From: Mycolicibacterium helvum
GTDB lineage: Bacteria; Actinomycetota; Actinomycetes; Mycobacteriales; Mycobacteriaceae
NCBI RefSeq assembly: GCF_010731895.1
Contig: NZ_AP022596.1
Location: 124,001 to 188,000, forward strand
Length of the DNA stretch: 64,000 nt
Direction of reading: 5' to 3'
Below the pieces are notes generated by a model. It saw only the letters and a list, made by a program, of their open reading frames with translations, had not been told where the DNA came from and did no database searches. Position 1 is the first letter of the stretch, and each line of letters starts with the position of its first letter. Positions 37,468 through 45,798 of the stretch are shown piece after piece. Both the position numbers and the translations under genes were made by a program.

Positions 37468-38943
37468 ATGCCGCAACAACTCGCAGCCCCCGTTGCCGAT
37501 ATCAAGCACCTCATCGGCGGCCGATTCACTCCCGCCTCCGACTGCACAACGTTCGAATCCCGTGACCCACATGACAACTCGCTGCTGGCGCACGTCGCTC
37601 GCGGGACCGCCGAGGACGGATCTGCCGCGATCACTGCGGCCCGAGCCGCTTTCGACGACGGCCCCTGGCCGAAGATGACAGCCAAGCAACGCGCAGCGGT
37701 CTTGCATGCGCTCGCCGATGAGGTCGACGAGCATCGCGACGAGCTGGCCATGCTGGAAACGCGCGACGGTGGCAAGACGATCAATCAGTCGTTGCACGCC
37801 GAAATCCCCCGCGTGGCACACAATCTGCGGTTCTTCGCCGACTACGCTGCGATGGCCGCCAACGAGGCATACCCGGACGGCGATCTGCTCTCGTATGTGC
37901 TGTACCCCCCCGCCGGGGTGGTGTCCGCAATCAGTCCGTGGAACGCCCCGCTGATGCTCGCGACCTGGAAAATCGCTCCCGCGTTGGCGTTCGGTAACAC
38001 CGTCGTGCTCAAGCCCGCCCCCCAAACGCCGTTGACGGCGCACCGTTTCGGCGAGCTCGCGTTGGCCGCCGGGCTGCCGCCAGGGGTGCTCAACATCGTT
38101 CACGGGTTCGGCGGTGAAGCCGTGGCCGGGCCGTTGACGTCCGACCCGCGCGTTGACCGCATCACGTTCACCGGCTCGAGCGCCACCGGCGTGAAGATCC
38201 TGCAGGCCGCTGCGGCGCACCACACCCCCGTCTCAGCTGAGCTCGGCGGCAAATCGGCCAACATCGTCTTCGCCGACGCCGACCTGGACGTCGCGGTGCC
38301 GATGTCGATTCGAGCGATCTTCGCCGGCAATGGGCAGGTGTGCCTCTCGGGCTCGCGACTGTTGGTCCATAACGACATCATGGACACCTTCCTCGACAGG
38401 TTCGTCACCGAAGCGGACCGGCTCATCGTTGGTGATCCCAAAGAAGCGTCGACATTCATCGGGCCTCTCATCGAGGAGCGCCACCTCGAAAAAGTGCACC
38501 GCTATGTCGAACTCGCCGAAGAAGAGGGCGGAAAGATCGTAACGGGAGGAGCACGGCTGGTGGACGACGCGCACCGGAACGGCTTCTACTATCCACCGAC
38601 CGTGATCACGGGCTTGACCAACAACGCCCGCACCGCGCGGGAGGAGATCTTCGGGCCCGTTGAAACCGTTCTGGGCTTCGACACCGAGGAGGAGGCGCTG
38701 CGCATCGCCAACGACTCGCCGTACGGGCTGGCCGGCATGTTGTTCACCCAGAACCTCGACCGCGCACACCGGATGGCTGCGCGATGGCGCGCAGGCACGG
38801 TCTGGATCAATACGTTCTTCGAACGCGACCTTCGCCTGCCGTTCGGCGGCGAGGGTGCCAGCGGGTTGGGCCGCGAAGGTGGTCAGTACTCGCGGGAGTT
38901 CTTCACCGAACCACGCGCGGTGACCTTGCGACTGCACCCATGA
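37468..38943 (+). CDS. Aldehyde dehydrogenase, probable 2-hydroxymuconic semialdehyde dehydrogenase
   Basis: It encodes 491 residues from ATG 37468 (MPQQLAAPVADIKHL) with GTGAGG upstream. NAD-dependent ALDH motifs are SPWNAPLMLATWK, the Glu in ELGGKSANIVFAD, the catalytic Cys in GNGQVCLSGSRL, and EEIFGPVETV. The position, between the aldolase gene and an SDR, and the rest of the pathway point to oxidation of 2-hydroxymuconic semialdehyde to 4-oxalocrotonate (XylG role). No hydrolase for the alternative branch is present, which supports this. Specificity is inferred. Confidence 0.88.
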   Translation: MPQQLAAPVADIKHLIGGRFTPASDCTTFESRDPHDNSLLAHVARGTAEDGSAAITAARAAFDDGPWPKMTAKQRAAVLHALADEVDEHRDELAMLETRDGGKTINQSLHAEIPRVAHNLRFFADYAAMAANEAYPDGDLLSYVLYPPAGVVSAISPWNAPLMLATWKIAPALAFGNTVVLKPAPQTPLTAHRFGELALAAGLPPGVLNIVHGFGGEAVAGPLTSDPRVDRITFTGSSATGVKILQAAAAHHTPVSAELGGKSANIVFADADLDVAVPMSIRAIFAGNGQVCLSGSRLLVHNDIMDTFLDRFVTEADRLIVGDPKEASTFIGPLIEERHLEKVHRYVELAEEEGGKIVTGGARLVDDAHRNGFYYPPTVITGLTNNARTAREEIFGPVETVLGFDTEEEALRIANDSPYGLAGMLFTQNLDRAHRMAARWRAGTVWINTFFERDLRLPFGGEGASGLGREGGQYSREFFTEPRAVTLRLHP

Positions 38944-39698
38944 CGTCGCAATCTTCGTTGGCCGTCGTGGTCGGGGCCACCGGCGCCATGGGTGCCGAAT
39001 TCACCGGGCGGCTGGTCGCGCGCGGATACCGCGTGGTGGCGGTCGCCCGGGACGGCTCAGCCCTGAATGCCCTTGCCGAGGTCCACGGACCGAACATCAT
39101 CCCATGCGTGGCCGATGTCGGTGACGACAGCGCAGAGGCGGCGATACGGCAGTCGCTCGATGAGCAGGTGAAGATCGCCGTCTTCGCGGCCGGCCTACCG
39201 GTGCGGGGCTCGGCGGACGTCATCTGTCCCGCCGAACTCGCCGCTGCTGCCAACATCAAGGTTGGCGGGGTGGTCCGCCTCCTGCGTGGAGTACGTGACC
39301 ACCTGAGCACCGGATCCCGCTTCATCACGATCGCCGGTTCGCTGGGGATCGAACCCGGTCCCCTCGACGCGGCGCCGGGTACGGTCAACGCGGCGTTGTT
39401 GAACCTGATGCGCCAACTATCGGTCCTCTACGGCGCCAAAGGCATTACGACGCACACCATCGCCCCGGGACCGATTGACACACCGCGATTACGTGCCCTC
39501 GTTGCCACCCAGGCCACCGAGACCGGCACCGACCCGGGTGAGGTCTGGCAGCGTTACGTGTCTCGGACATCACTCGGAAGACTGCCGGCCCTGCGGGAGA
39601 TCGGCTGGCTGCTAGAGACGCTGTTGTCACCGGAGGCCGACGTGTTGCACGGCGCCGTGCTCAGCGCGGATGGCGGGACTCGGCACGGCCTGCAATAA
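38940..39698 (+). CDS. SDR-family protein lacking the YxxxK catalytic pair
   Basis: It encodes 252 residues from ATG 38940, overlapping the upstream stop by ATGA. The Rossmann motif is VVVGATGAMGAEFTGRLV, and the PG motif TIAPGPIDTPRL and C-terminal LHGAVLSADGGTRHG are intact. Where SDRs normally have Y-x-x-x-K, this protein reads AAPGTVNAALLNL, so the Tyr aligns with Pro and the Lys with Asn; the usual catalytic Ser region is ITIAGSLG. It may be a non-catalytic or mechanistically different SDR within the pathway. Fold call is firm; function is unknown. Confidence 0.8.
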   Translation: MTSQSSLAVVVGATGAMGAEFTGRLVARGYRVVAVARDGSALNALAEVHGPNIIPCVADVGDDSAEAAIRQSLDEQVKIAVFAAGLPVRGSADVICPAELAAAANIKVGGVVRLLRGVRDHLSTGSRFITIAGSLGIEPGPLDAAPGTVNAALLNLMRQLSVLYGAKGITTHTIAPGPIDTPRLRALVATQATETGTDPGEVWQRYVSRTSLGRLPALREIGWLLETLLSPEADVLHGAVLSADGGTRHGLQ

Positions 39699-39743
39699 CA
39701 GGCGGCACACCGAACCGACCAGCCAGGAAGAGAAGGAAGTCCC

Positions 39744-40151
39744 TTGCCAGTAGCCCACTTCCACCTCATCGATGGCGCCTTCACCGACGCCCAACGCCAT
39801 CGGCTGCTGACCGAAGCCAGCCGGTGCTACGCGGAGATCCTCGCATCCCCACTCGATCGAACACGTGTGTTCATCGTCGGCTACAAACCGGCCGATGTCG
39901 CCGTCGGAGGACTGATCGACCCCGAAACAAGCAATACCGCTCCATATTTCACCGCTATCGTGTTGGCTGGCCGGTCGGTCGAACAGCGCCAACAACTCGC
40001 CGCACGCTTCACCGACCTGCTCGAAACCATCATGGGAGTGCCCCGGGCCGCGATACGCGGGCGAATCATCGAGGTAGAACCGGAGAATTGGTCCATCGGC
40101 GGTCGATCAGCCGCCGAGCAACGCGCCGAGGAGATAGCGGCGCGCCGATAG
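39744..40151 (+). CDS. Long tautomerase-superfamily protein
   Basis: It encodes 135 residues from a TTG start with AAGGAAG upstream; the second residue is Pro, giving the catalytic N-terminal Pro1 after Met removal (MPVAHFHLIDGAFTDAQRHR). The length and internally repeated beta-alpha-beta look like the fused-unit tautomerases (cis-CaaD, malonate semialdehyde decarboxylase or similar) rather than 4-OT. It is the last gene of the plus-strand arm. It may act on 2-hydroxymuconate isomers or another enol/oxo acid. Activity is inferred from Pro1 and context. Confidence 0.75.
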   Translation: MPVAHFHLIDGAFTDAQRHRLLTEASRCYAEILASPLDRTRVFIVGYKPADVAVGGLIDPETSNTAPYFTAIVLAGRSVEQRQQLAARFTDLLETIMGVPRAAIRGRIIEVEPENWSIGGRSAAEQRAEEIAARR

Positions 40152-40161
40152 CCTCGACTAT

Positions 40162-40389
40162 CTAGCCGCTACGACCGTCAGCTACATCCGGAGCGTCAGC
40201 GCTCAACCGCTCTGCGAGGGTCACGTCGCCGGCAGCGAAGTGTGTTGTCGGGATCTCACGCAGCAAGACCCGGATGGCACCCAGCGGAGCATCAAGGGCG
40301 CGGTGGGTGGCCACGGTCAGTTCGTGGATGAGACTCCGCAGCTGCGCCGGATCTCGCCCAGCACTGATGGTGACCTCGATGATCGGCAT
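40162..40389 (-). CDS. 4-oxalocrotonate tautomerase
   Basis: It encodes 75 residues, beginning MPIIEVTISAGRDPAQLRSL, with Pro1 and an Arg11 as in 4-OT, and a second conserved Arg in AIRVLLREIP. It isomerises 2-hydroxymuconate to 2-oxo-3-hexenedioate. It directly follows the decarboxylase gene with no gap (TGA then ATG), in the minus-strand arm with the decarboxylase, hydratase and IclR regulator. The C-terminal 15 residues extend beyond the usual 62-residue core. Confidence 0.88.
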   Translation of the reverse strand: MPIIEVTISAGRDPAQLRSLIHELTVATHRALDAPLGAIRVLLREIPTTHFAAGDVTLAERLSADAPDVADGRSG

Positions 40390-41184
40390 TCATCGACCCC
40401 CGCACACGGTGATCGAGCCCAGATGGGTGAATTGGGCACTCACCCGCGTTCCCGCCTGCACGGCCACGGCATCGGTCATCCCTCCGGTGAGGACCACCCA
40501 GCCAGGCTGGAGTTCAATTCCCCGGCTAGCCAACGTGTTCGCGGCGAACGCCAGGGCTTCGGCCGGGTGACCATGCACAGCGGCACCAGTCGCCGAATCC
40601 ACGACCTCACCGTCGACCTCGAGCACACACGCCTCCAACGCCAGATCGAGATCCAATGGACCGATTGCGACGGAGCCAGTGACGTAACGCCCCGAGGAAT
40701 TGTTATCGGCAATGGCATCCATCATCGAGAACTTGTAACCGGAAAAGCGGCTATCGATGATCTCGACGGCCCCGAGGACGTGGTCGACGGCTGCCAACGC
40801 GGTGGCCGCCGATACGCCAGGACCCTTGAGCGGACGCCCGAGAACGAAGGCAATCTCCGGCTCGGCTCTGGGATGGATCATCGCGCCGCACGGCACAGGC
40901 TCGCCCATCGGCAGGATCATCACGTCGGTGAGCCACGCGGTCGACGGGCTGTCAACTCCAACCTGGCGCTGTTTGGCTTTGGAAGTCACCCCAAGTTTGA
41001 CCCCCGTCACGACTTCGCCTCGAGCGCGCCGCATTTGGAGAGTGAGATCCTGAACTTCGTACGCTGCCGGCAGATCCAAGCCGTTCCACTCCGCCAGGAT
41101 CGAGGTCAGTGGAGACGCGTCGCTCTCAGCGTGCAACAGCAGATCCGCAACCCGACTGTGACTCCACTCTCGGTCGTTGAACAT
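40390..41184 (-). CDS. 4-oxalocrotonate decarboxylase (XylI-like)
   Basis: It encodes 264 residues from ATG 41184. It belongs to the fumarylacetoacetase-fold hydratase/decarboxylase family: GVKLGVTSKAKQRQVGV, PRAEPEIAFVLGRPLKGPG, and IIDSRFSGYKFSMMDAIADN. The segment following IDSR (SGYKF, then NNSSGRYVTGS) is closer to XylI than to XylJ as I recall them, so it is assigned as decarboxylase of 2-oxo-3-hexenedioate. It starts two bases after the paralogous hydratase gene; the two usually form a complex that channels the unstable dienol. Confidence 0.83.
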   Translation of the reverse strand: MFNDREWSHSRVADLLLHAESDASPLTSILAEWNGLDLPAAYEVQDLTLQMRRARGEVVTGVKLGVTSKAKQRQVGVDSPSTAWLTDVMILPMGEPVPCGAMIHPRAEPEIAFVLGRPLKGPGVSAATALAAVDHVLGAVEIIDSRFSGYKFSMMDAIADNNSSGRYVTGSVAIGPLDLDLALEACVLEVDGEVVDSATGAAVHGHPAEALAFAANTLASRGIELQPGWVVLTGGMTDAVAVQAGTRVSAQFTHLGSITVCGGR

Positions 41185-41186
41185 CC

Positions 41187-42005
41187 TCACTCCCGTCCTG
41201 CCATCACCGCAGTCACGGTGCCCATGCCGCTGATCGTCGCCACCGCCGTGTCTCCAGCGCGGATCGGAAACGCGGCGGTCATGGAACCGGGCAGTATGAC
41301 ATGTCCCGGCTCGAGCGTTACACCTAGCGGACCTACTGTATTCGCGAGCCATACAAGGGAATTCAGTGGTGTTCCCAAGACCGCCCCGCCAGCGCCGGTA
41401 GCCGCGAGCCCGCCTCCGATGTGCAGTGTGCACCCAACGGTCCGAAGGTCGAGGGAGCCCAGTCGCACCGGACAGCTGCCGAGCACCACGCCACCGGACG
41501 ACGCGTTGTCAGCGATGGTATCGAAGATGCCGATCCGCCAGTCACGGATGCGGGAATCAACGATCTCCAGCGCAGGTAGTACGAATTCGACTGCCCGTGC
41601 TGCGTCTGCGATGGTCAATCCAGGTCCGCTCAGTGGCCGCCCCAGGACGAAAGCCACTTCGGGTTCGACCCGGGGCTGCAGAAATTGGTCGGCCGGAATC
41701 GGTTGGTGTTCAAGGTGGAACATGCTCGTGGTCAGGTGGCCGAAGTCCGGTCGGTCGACTCCCATCTGCCGTTGGATCGCCCGCGACGCCAGACCAACCT
41801 TGTGCCCCTTCACGATGTCGCCTGCGCGCACCCATTGCTCAACCTGCAGCTGCTGGATCTGGTACGCCAGTTCGATCGAAGAGTCCGGATGCTCGGTCGC
41901 CACCGGATCGATCGGGCTGCGAGTACGGTAAACCTCGGCGAGCCGGTCTGCAGTCCGCTGTGCGGCCGGGTCAATTGCCATTGTCATTGTGCGCCCGTGG
42001 TTCAC
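41187..42005 (-). CDS. 2-oxopent-4-enoate hydratase (XylJ/MhpD-like)
   Basis: It encodes 272 residues from GTG 42005, which overlaps the IclR stop; ATG 41987 is an alternative. Family motifs are GHKVGLASRAIQRQMGVDRP, PRVEPEVAFVLGRPLSGPG, and IVDSRIRDWRIGIFDTIADN. The RDWRI segment and ASSGGVVLG match the hydratase side of the family. It adds water to 2-hydroxypenta-2,4-dienoate to make 4-hydroxy-2-oxovalerate, the aldolase substrate. The assignment relative to the decarboxylase is by motif only. Confidence 0.83.
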   Translation of the reverse strand: MNHGRTMTMAIDPAAQRTADRLAEVYRTRSPIDPVATEHPDSSIELAYQIQQLQVEQWVRAGDIVKGHKVGLASRAIQRQMGVDRPDFGHLTTSMFHLEHQPIPADQFLQPRVEPEVAFVLGRPLSGPGLTIADAARAVEFVLPALEIVDSRIRDWRIGIFDTIADNASSGGVVLGSCPVRLGSLDLRTVGCTLHIGGGLAATGAGGAVLGTPLNSLVWLANTVGPLGVTLEPGHVILPGSMTAAFPIRAGDTAVATISGMGTVTAVMAGRE

Positions 42006-42826
42006 GATGCCCGTGTCGCGAGAGCGTGCAGGACTTCCCGGTCAGCCTCATCGCCCAAGGTGGCCGGCCGGTTGTCTGCCGCCGCGATCGCACTGGTGAT
42101 GGCCCGGCAGGCCGCGACTACTGATTTCTCCAGCTGCGGGCGGTGGCGCGCGAACCGGCTCGCCGGCACGCTCACGCTGACAGCTGCTACCACAACGCCC
42201 ATTTCGTCCCTCACCGGCCCAGCCACACAGTGCACCTCGGGGACGGTTTCACCTAGGTCGACCGCAACGCCATCCTGACGCACCTTCTCGAGGTTCGAGG
42301 CAAGCGCGTCAACACTGGTCACCGTCGATGCGGTCAGCCGACGTAGCGGACGCAGCGCAAGATACCGCTTCCGTTCGGCGTCATCGAGGTGGGCTAGCAG
42401 CACCTTGCCGACAGCCGTGCAATGCGCGTCGAGACGGGCACCGACACGGGCACCCTGCACCGTGATGTTGTGTGTGCCAAGGACCTTGTCCACATACAGC
42501 ACATTCCAGCGGTCCATGACCGCCAGGTGGGACGTTTCGCCGTGTTGCTGAGTCAGTTGTTCCAACAGCGGGGCCGCGCAGGACCGGACATCGACGCTGC
42601 CCCGCAGCGTCTCGCCGAGCTCGACAATCCGCCAGCCCAACCGGTAACGGCCACGCGCTCGACACTGCAACAACCCGGTGTCCACCAGGCTCGACAACAG
42701 TGCATGCGCGCTGGAGCGTGGCAGCTGGGTGGCCGCAGCAACTTCGGACACTCCCCATTCGGGCTGTCGAACGGAGAACAAGTCCAACACCGGTCCGATC
42801 TTCTGTACTGTCTGCAACGTTGCCAC
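42002..42826 (-). CDS. IclR-family regulator of the catechol pathway
   Basis: It encodes 274 residues from GTG 42826, with AAAGGGAC eight bases upstream; the open frame begins 41 codons earlier with non-homologous sequence. The N-terminal winged helix (GPVLDLFSVRQPEWGVSEVA, LPRSSAHALLSSLVDTGLLQ) is followed by an IclR effector domain from about 95 (AVGKVLLAHLDD, GVAVDLGETVPEVHCVAGPV). It is first in the run IclR-hydratase-decarboxylase-tautomerase and overlaps the hydratase, so it likely controls it. It diverges from an AraC gene 107 bp away. Confidence 0.88.
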   Translation of the reverse strand: MATLQTVQKIGPVLDLFSVRQPEWGVSEVAAATQLPRSSAHALLSSLVDTGLLQCRARGRYRLGWRIVELGETLRGSVDVRSCAAPLLEQLTQQHGETSHLAVMDRWNVLYVDKVLGTHNITVQGARVGARLDAHCTAVGKVLLAHLDDAERKRYLALRPLRRLTASTVTSVDALASNLEKVRQDGVAVDLGETVPEVHCVAGPVRDEMGVVVAAVSVSVPASRFARHRPQLEKSVVAACRAITSAIAAADNRPATLGDEADREVLHALATRAS

Positions 42827-42933
42827 GGCACGAGTCCCTTTCCCATTCCCAGCTGCGCGGAATTGTGTTGAGCTACCTCCCCACCGAATCCGCTTGTGAT
42901 CTGGAACACTAGGACGCGAGAGGTGACACGACC

Positions 42934-44007
42934 ATGGCTGACGACGCACGAATTACCGACTCTGCGCGCACCAGAGCCGGTGCGCTGGAGTCACTTGCCA
43001 CTGGGCAACTGGATCCGGGGCAGGCTCGCGGCGAATGGTCGGAGACCTTGAACCGCCACTACGGCGAGCTCGACGTCGAGTGGCCCCGCGCCGACAGTTC
43101 TTTCGAGGCCCAATGGACTGGACGGGCCTTCGGGGACCTGCACATCAGCACTATTCACGCCCAACGGCACGGTGTCGTCCGTAGCCCCGCGATGATCAGC
43201 TCCGACGGAGTGCACGACTACCTCGTCGGCCTGATCGTGGACGGACAAGCCGAGATCACCCAGAACGGCCGCACCGCTCAGCTAGGGCCCGGCTCCTTCG
43301 TCATCCTCGATTCAGCCCAGCCTTTCCGTTATAGCTGTCCTACCGACTTCCGACAGATTGTCTTGACTGCCCCGCGCGCGCTGCTCACGGCCCGACTGCC
43401 AGATCGTTCTCTGCGGTCGGCCACCGCGCGCACCGTGTCCGGTACCAGCGGTGCGGGCGTCCTGGTCACGAGCGTCTTCTCGGGTATCGCCGACATCGAC
43501 TCCGATATTTCGCCGGCCTCCACCGAAGCGCTGGTGTCGTCAGCACTCGACATCTTGGTGACCGCCATGACCGAAGCGCAGCTTCCCCTCAGCGCTCCGG
43601 CAACCGCGCGCGATCAGGACCTTGCCGTAGCCAAACATGCGATCGTCCGTCACCTGCACCAGCCCGACTTCTCTATAGGCGACGTCGCCGCCGAACTCGG
43701 CATGTCCGTGCGGTACGTCCAGAAGCTTTTCGCGGCAGAGGGCAGTTCCCCCAGCACGTGGCAACTCGAACAGCGCGTTGAGCGAGCCCGCAAATACCTG
43801 CTGACCACCAATCTCACCGTGTCCGAGATCAGCTCCCAGGTCGGGTTCCGCGACCCATCCCACTTCAGCCGACGATTCCGGCACGCCTTCGCGGTCAACC
43901 CGCAGCGGTTCCGCAACGATCACCGGGGTGCTTCAGTCGAACAAATCGGCACGGATCCTTGCATGTCCCCGTCGGCGAAATCCTCGGAAGTCACTGAACC
44001 ACAATAG
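42934..44007 (+). CDS. AraC-family regulator with cupin-like AraC-binding domain
   Basis: It encodes 357 residues. The N-terminal domain (about 40-200, e.g. LVGLIVDGQAEITQNGRTAQ and GPGSFVILDSAQPFRY) matches the AraC-binding-like domain, and two helix-turn-helix motifs lie at about 240-325 (FSIGDVAAELGMSVRYVQKL, LTVSEISSQVGFRDPSHFSR). It is divergent from the IclR gene and marks the right side of the aromatic island. It could sense a phenolic substrate and activate gcoAB or the meta genes, but no site evidence ties it to them. Confidence 0.87.
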   Translation: MADDARITDSARTRAGALESLATGQLDPGQARGEWSETLNRHYGELDVEWPRADSSFEAQWTGRAFGDLHISTIHAQRHGVVRSPAMISSDGVHDYLVGLIVDGQAEITQNGRTAQLGPGSFVILDSAQPFRYSCPTDFRQIVLTAPRALLTARLPDRSLRSATARTVSGTSGAGVLVTSVFSGIADIDSDISPASTEALVSSALDILVTAMTEAQLPLSAPATARDQDLAVAKHAIVRHLHQPDFSIGDVAAELGMSVRYVQKLFAAEGSSPSTWQLEQRVERARKYLLTTNLTVSEISSQVGFRDPSHFSRRFRHAFAVNPQRFRNDHRGASVEQIGTDPCMSPSAKSSEVTEPQ

Positions 44008-44253
44008 GTTTGGGCAGTTTTCCAACTCTCGGCGCGAAGCCCAGCTCCCGCCCGATCGGTTGACTGCCCACCCATCCGGCGGCTCTTGTCGGGCAACCAG
44101 TCCCGGTTCGCGCCAATGCCGACGGGCGGCGCAACGAGGGTTGGTCGGTGCCAAATCGGTCACATTGCGGAACCAACACGGCCAATTGTGCGACTGATGC
44201 CACGTCAGCACAATCTCGACCCCCACAACTGCCTGCCCTGCCCTAAGGATGCT

Positions 44254-45798
44254 ATGACTACGACGGAAACTTCGACGCGACGCGCTGACTCCGCGGTGCT
44301 GCGCCGGATCTGGCGGCTGCACTTCTGGGTGGGATTGTTCGCGGCGCCGGTACTGGTAGTGCTGGCCTGCTCCGGTTTGGTGATCCTCTACAGCCAGCCA
44401 CTCGACGCGTGGACGAACCGGCATCTGTTGGTGGTCGAGCCGGGACCGCAGACCGTGCCGCTGGATGCGCAGGTCGCCACCGCCAAACTGCACGTCAGTG
44501 CGACAGACACGCTGGAAGCGGTGACGCCGCCCGACGGCGCGAGCTCCTCGACGCGGGTGGACTTCGTGTCCGCGACCGCGCAGGGCTACCCGCAGGCCGA
44601 AGCCAACGTCACCCAGGTGTTCGTCGATCCCTACACCGGCGCGTATCTGGGCCAGCGCGACCAACTGTCGGGATTGGTGGGCTGGGCCAACCAGCTGCAC
44701 CGGATGTTCGGCAACGACGGGCCGCATGTGCAGCTGCCGTCATTGGGGCACCTGATCAACCCGTCGGCGTATCCCGAGTCCACAATCCCGGTTGGGATCG
44801 GCAATCTCTGGATGGAGCTGACCGCGACATGGATTCTGGTGCTGCTGGCTAGCGGCGTCTATCTGTGGTGGCCCAGGGCGATCGAAGCCGCCAAGCCACT
44901 GCTGAAAGTCCGGTGGCACAACGGCGGCCGGGTCCGCTGGCGCGATCTCCATGCACTGACCGGCGTGATCGTCGCCGTCATCCTCGCCGGCTACGTCCTG
45001 TCGGGAATGACGTGGACGCGGTACTGGGGCGAGAACTGGCGGGCGGTGGCCGCGACGGTCACGCCGTCGACCGGAATCGATGCGCCGTCAACGCCGGCGA
45101 AGCTCGGCGACTACGACCGGTTGGGGCGCCGCATCGCCTGGGCCGCCACCGACGACCCCATCTACGCCTCACAACCGGACGGAACCGCGACCCGGCTGTC
45201 GTACGCCGATATCGACCGCATCGCCAAGGATGAGCACATGGTCCCCGGCTACTCGATCTTCCCGCCGTCGGACTCGACGCAGGACGGCGGGGAGGTCTAC
45301 GGCAGCTATACGGTGGTCAATCGGTGGCCGCAGCGGGTTTCCGAACAGCGGACGCTCTACCTGAACCAGTTCACCGGAGCGACGATCACCAACGCGACCG
45401 CCGCCGCAGACGGGGCGCTGTCGCGGTTGACGAGTTTCGGGATCGCCATGCATATGGGCAACCAATTCGGTTGGCTGACCCGCATTTCGGCCACCGTCGC
45501 CTGCCTCGGTGTGCTGCTGAGCGTGCTCACCGGCCTTCTGATGTGGTGGAAGCGGCGTCCGTCGGGGCGTAGCGGTCTGCCCGGTCCTGCCAGTCCAGCC
45601 ACTCGCGCCAACACCCCGAAGCGGGCAATGGTCACGGTGGCGGTCGTCGCCGTCGTGCTCGGAGTGCTGTTCCCTGCGTTCGGAATATCCCTGATCGTGG
45701 TACTGATCGCCGAGGCGATCGTCGCCGCTCGGCGTGATCACGCCAGCCGGGTTACCTCTACCACCACATCGAGGTCGGTGGATCCCTCGCCGGAGTAA
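44254..45798 (+). CDS. PepSY-domain transmembrane protein
   Basis: It encodes 514 residues from ATG 44254 with TAAGGA upstream; the frame is open earlier. It is a PepSY-associated membrane protein: a first helix after RRIWRLHFWVGLFAAPVLVV, a PepSY-like extracytoplasmic segment (ANVTQVFVDPYTGAYLGQRD), further helices at TATWILVLLASGVYLWWPR, VIVAVILAGYVLSGM, and two near the C terminus. Such proteins occur with iron-siderophore uptake or as flavin/haem reductase-like membrane components. Its last 61 bp overlap the convergent transglutaminase gene. Upstream 44008-44253 holds nothing recognisable. Confidence 0.83.
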   Translation: MTTTETSTRRADSAVLRRIWRLHFWVGLFAAPVLVVLACSGLVILYSQPLDAWTNRHLLVVEPGPQTVPLDAQVATAKLHVSATDTLEAVTPPDGASSSTRVDFVSATAQGYPQAEANVTQVFVDPYTGAYLGQRDQLSGLVGWANQLHRMFGNDGPHVQLPSLGHLINPSAYPESTIPVGIGNLWMELTATWILVLLASGVYLWWPRAIEAAKPLLKVRWHNGGRVRWRDLHALTGVIVAVILAGYVLSGMTWTRYWGENWRAVAATVTPSTGIDAPSTPAKLGDYDRLGRRIAWAATDDPIYASQPDGTATRLSYADIDRIAKDEHMVPGYSIFPPSDSTQDGGEVYGSYTVVNRWPQRVSEQRTLYLNQFTGATITNATAAADGALSRLTSFGIAMHMGNQFGWLTRISATVACLGVLLSVLTGLLMWWKRRPSGRSGLPGPASPATRANTPKRAMVTVAVVAVVLGVLFPAFGISLIVVLIAEAIVAARRDHASRVTSTTTSRSVDPSPE

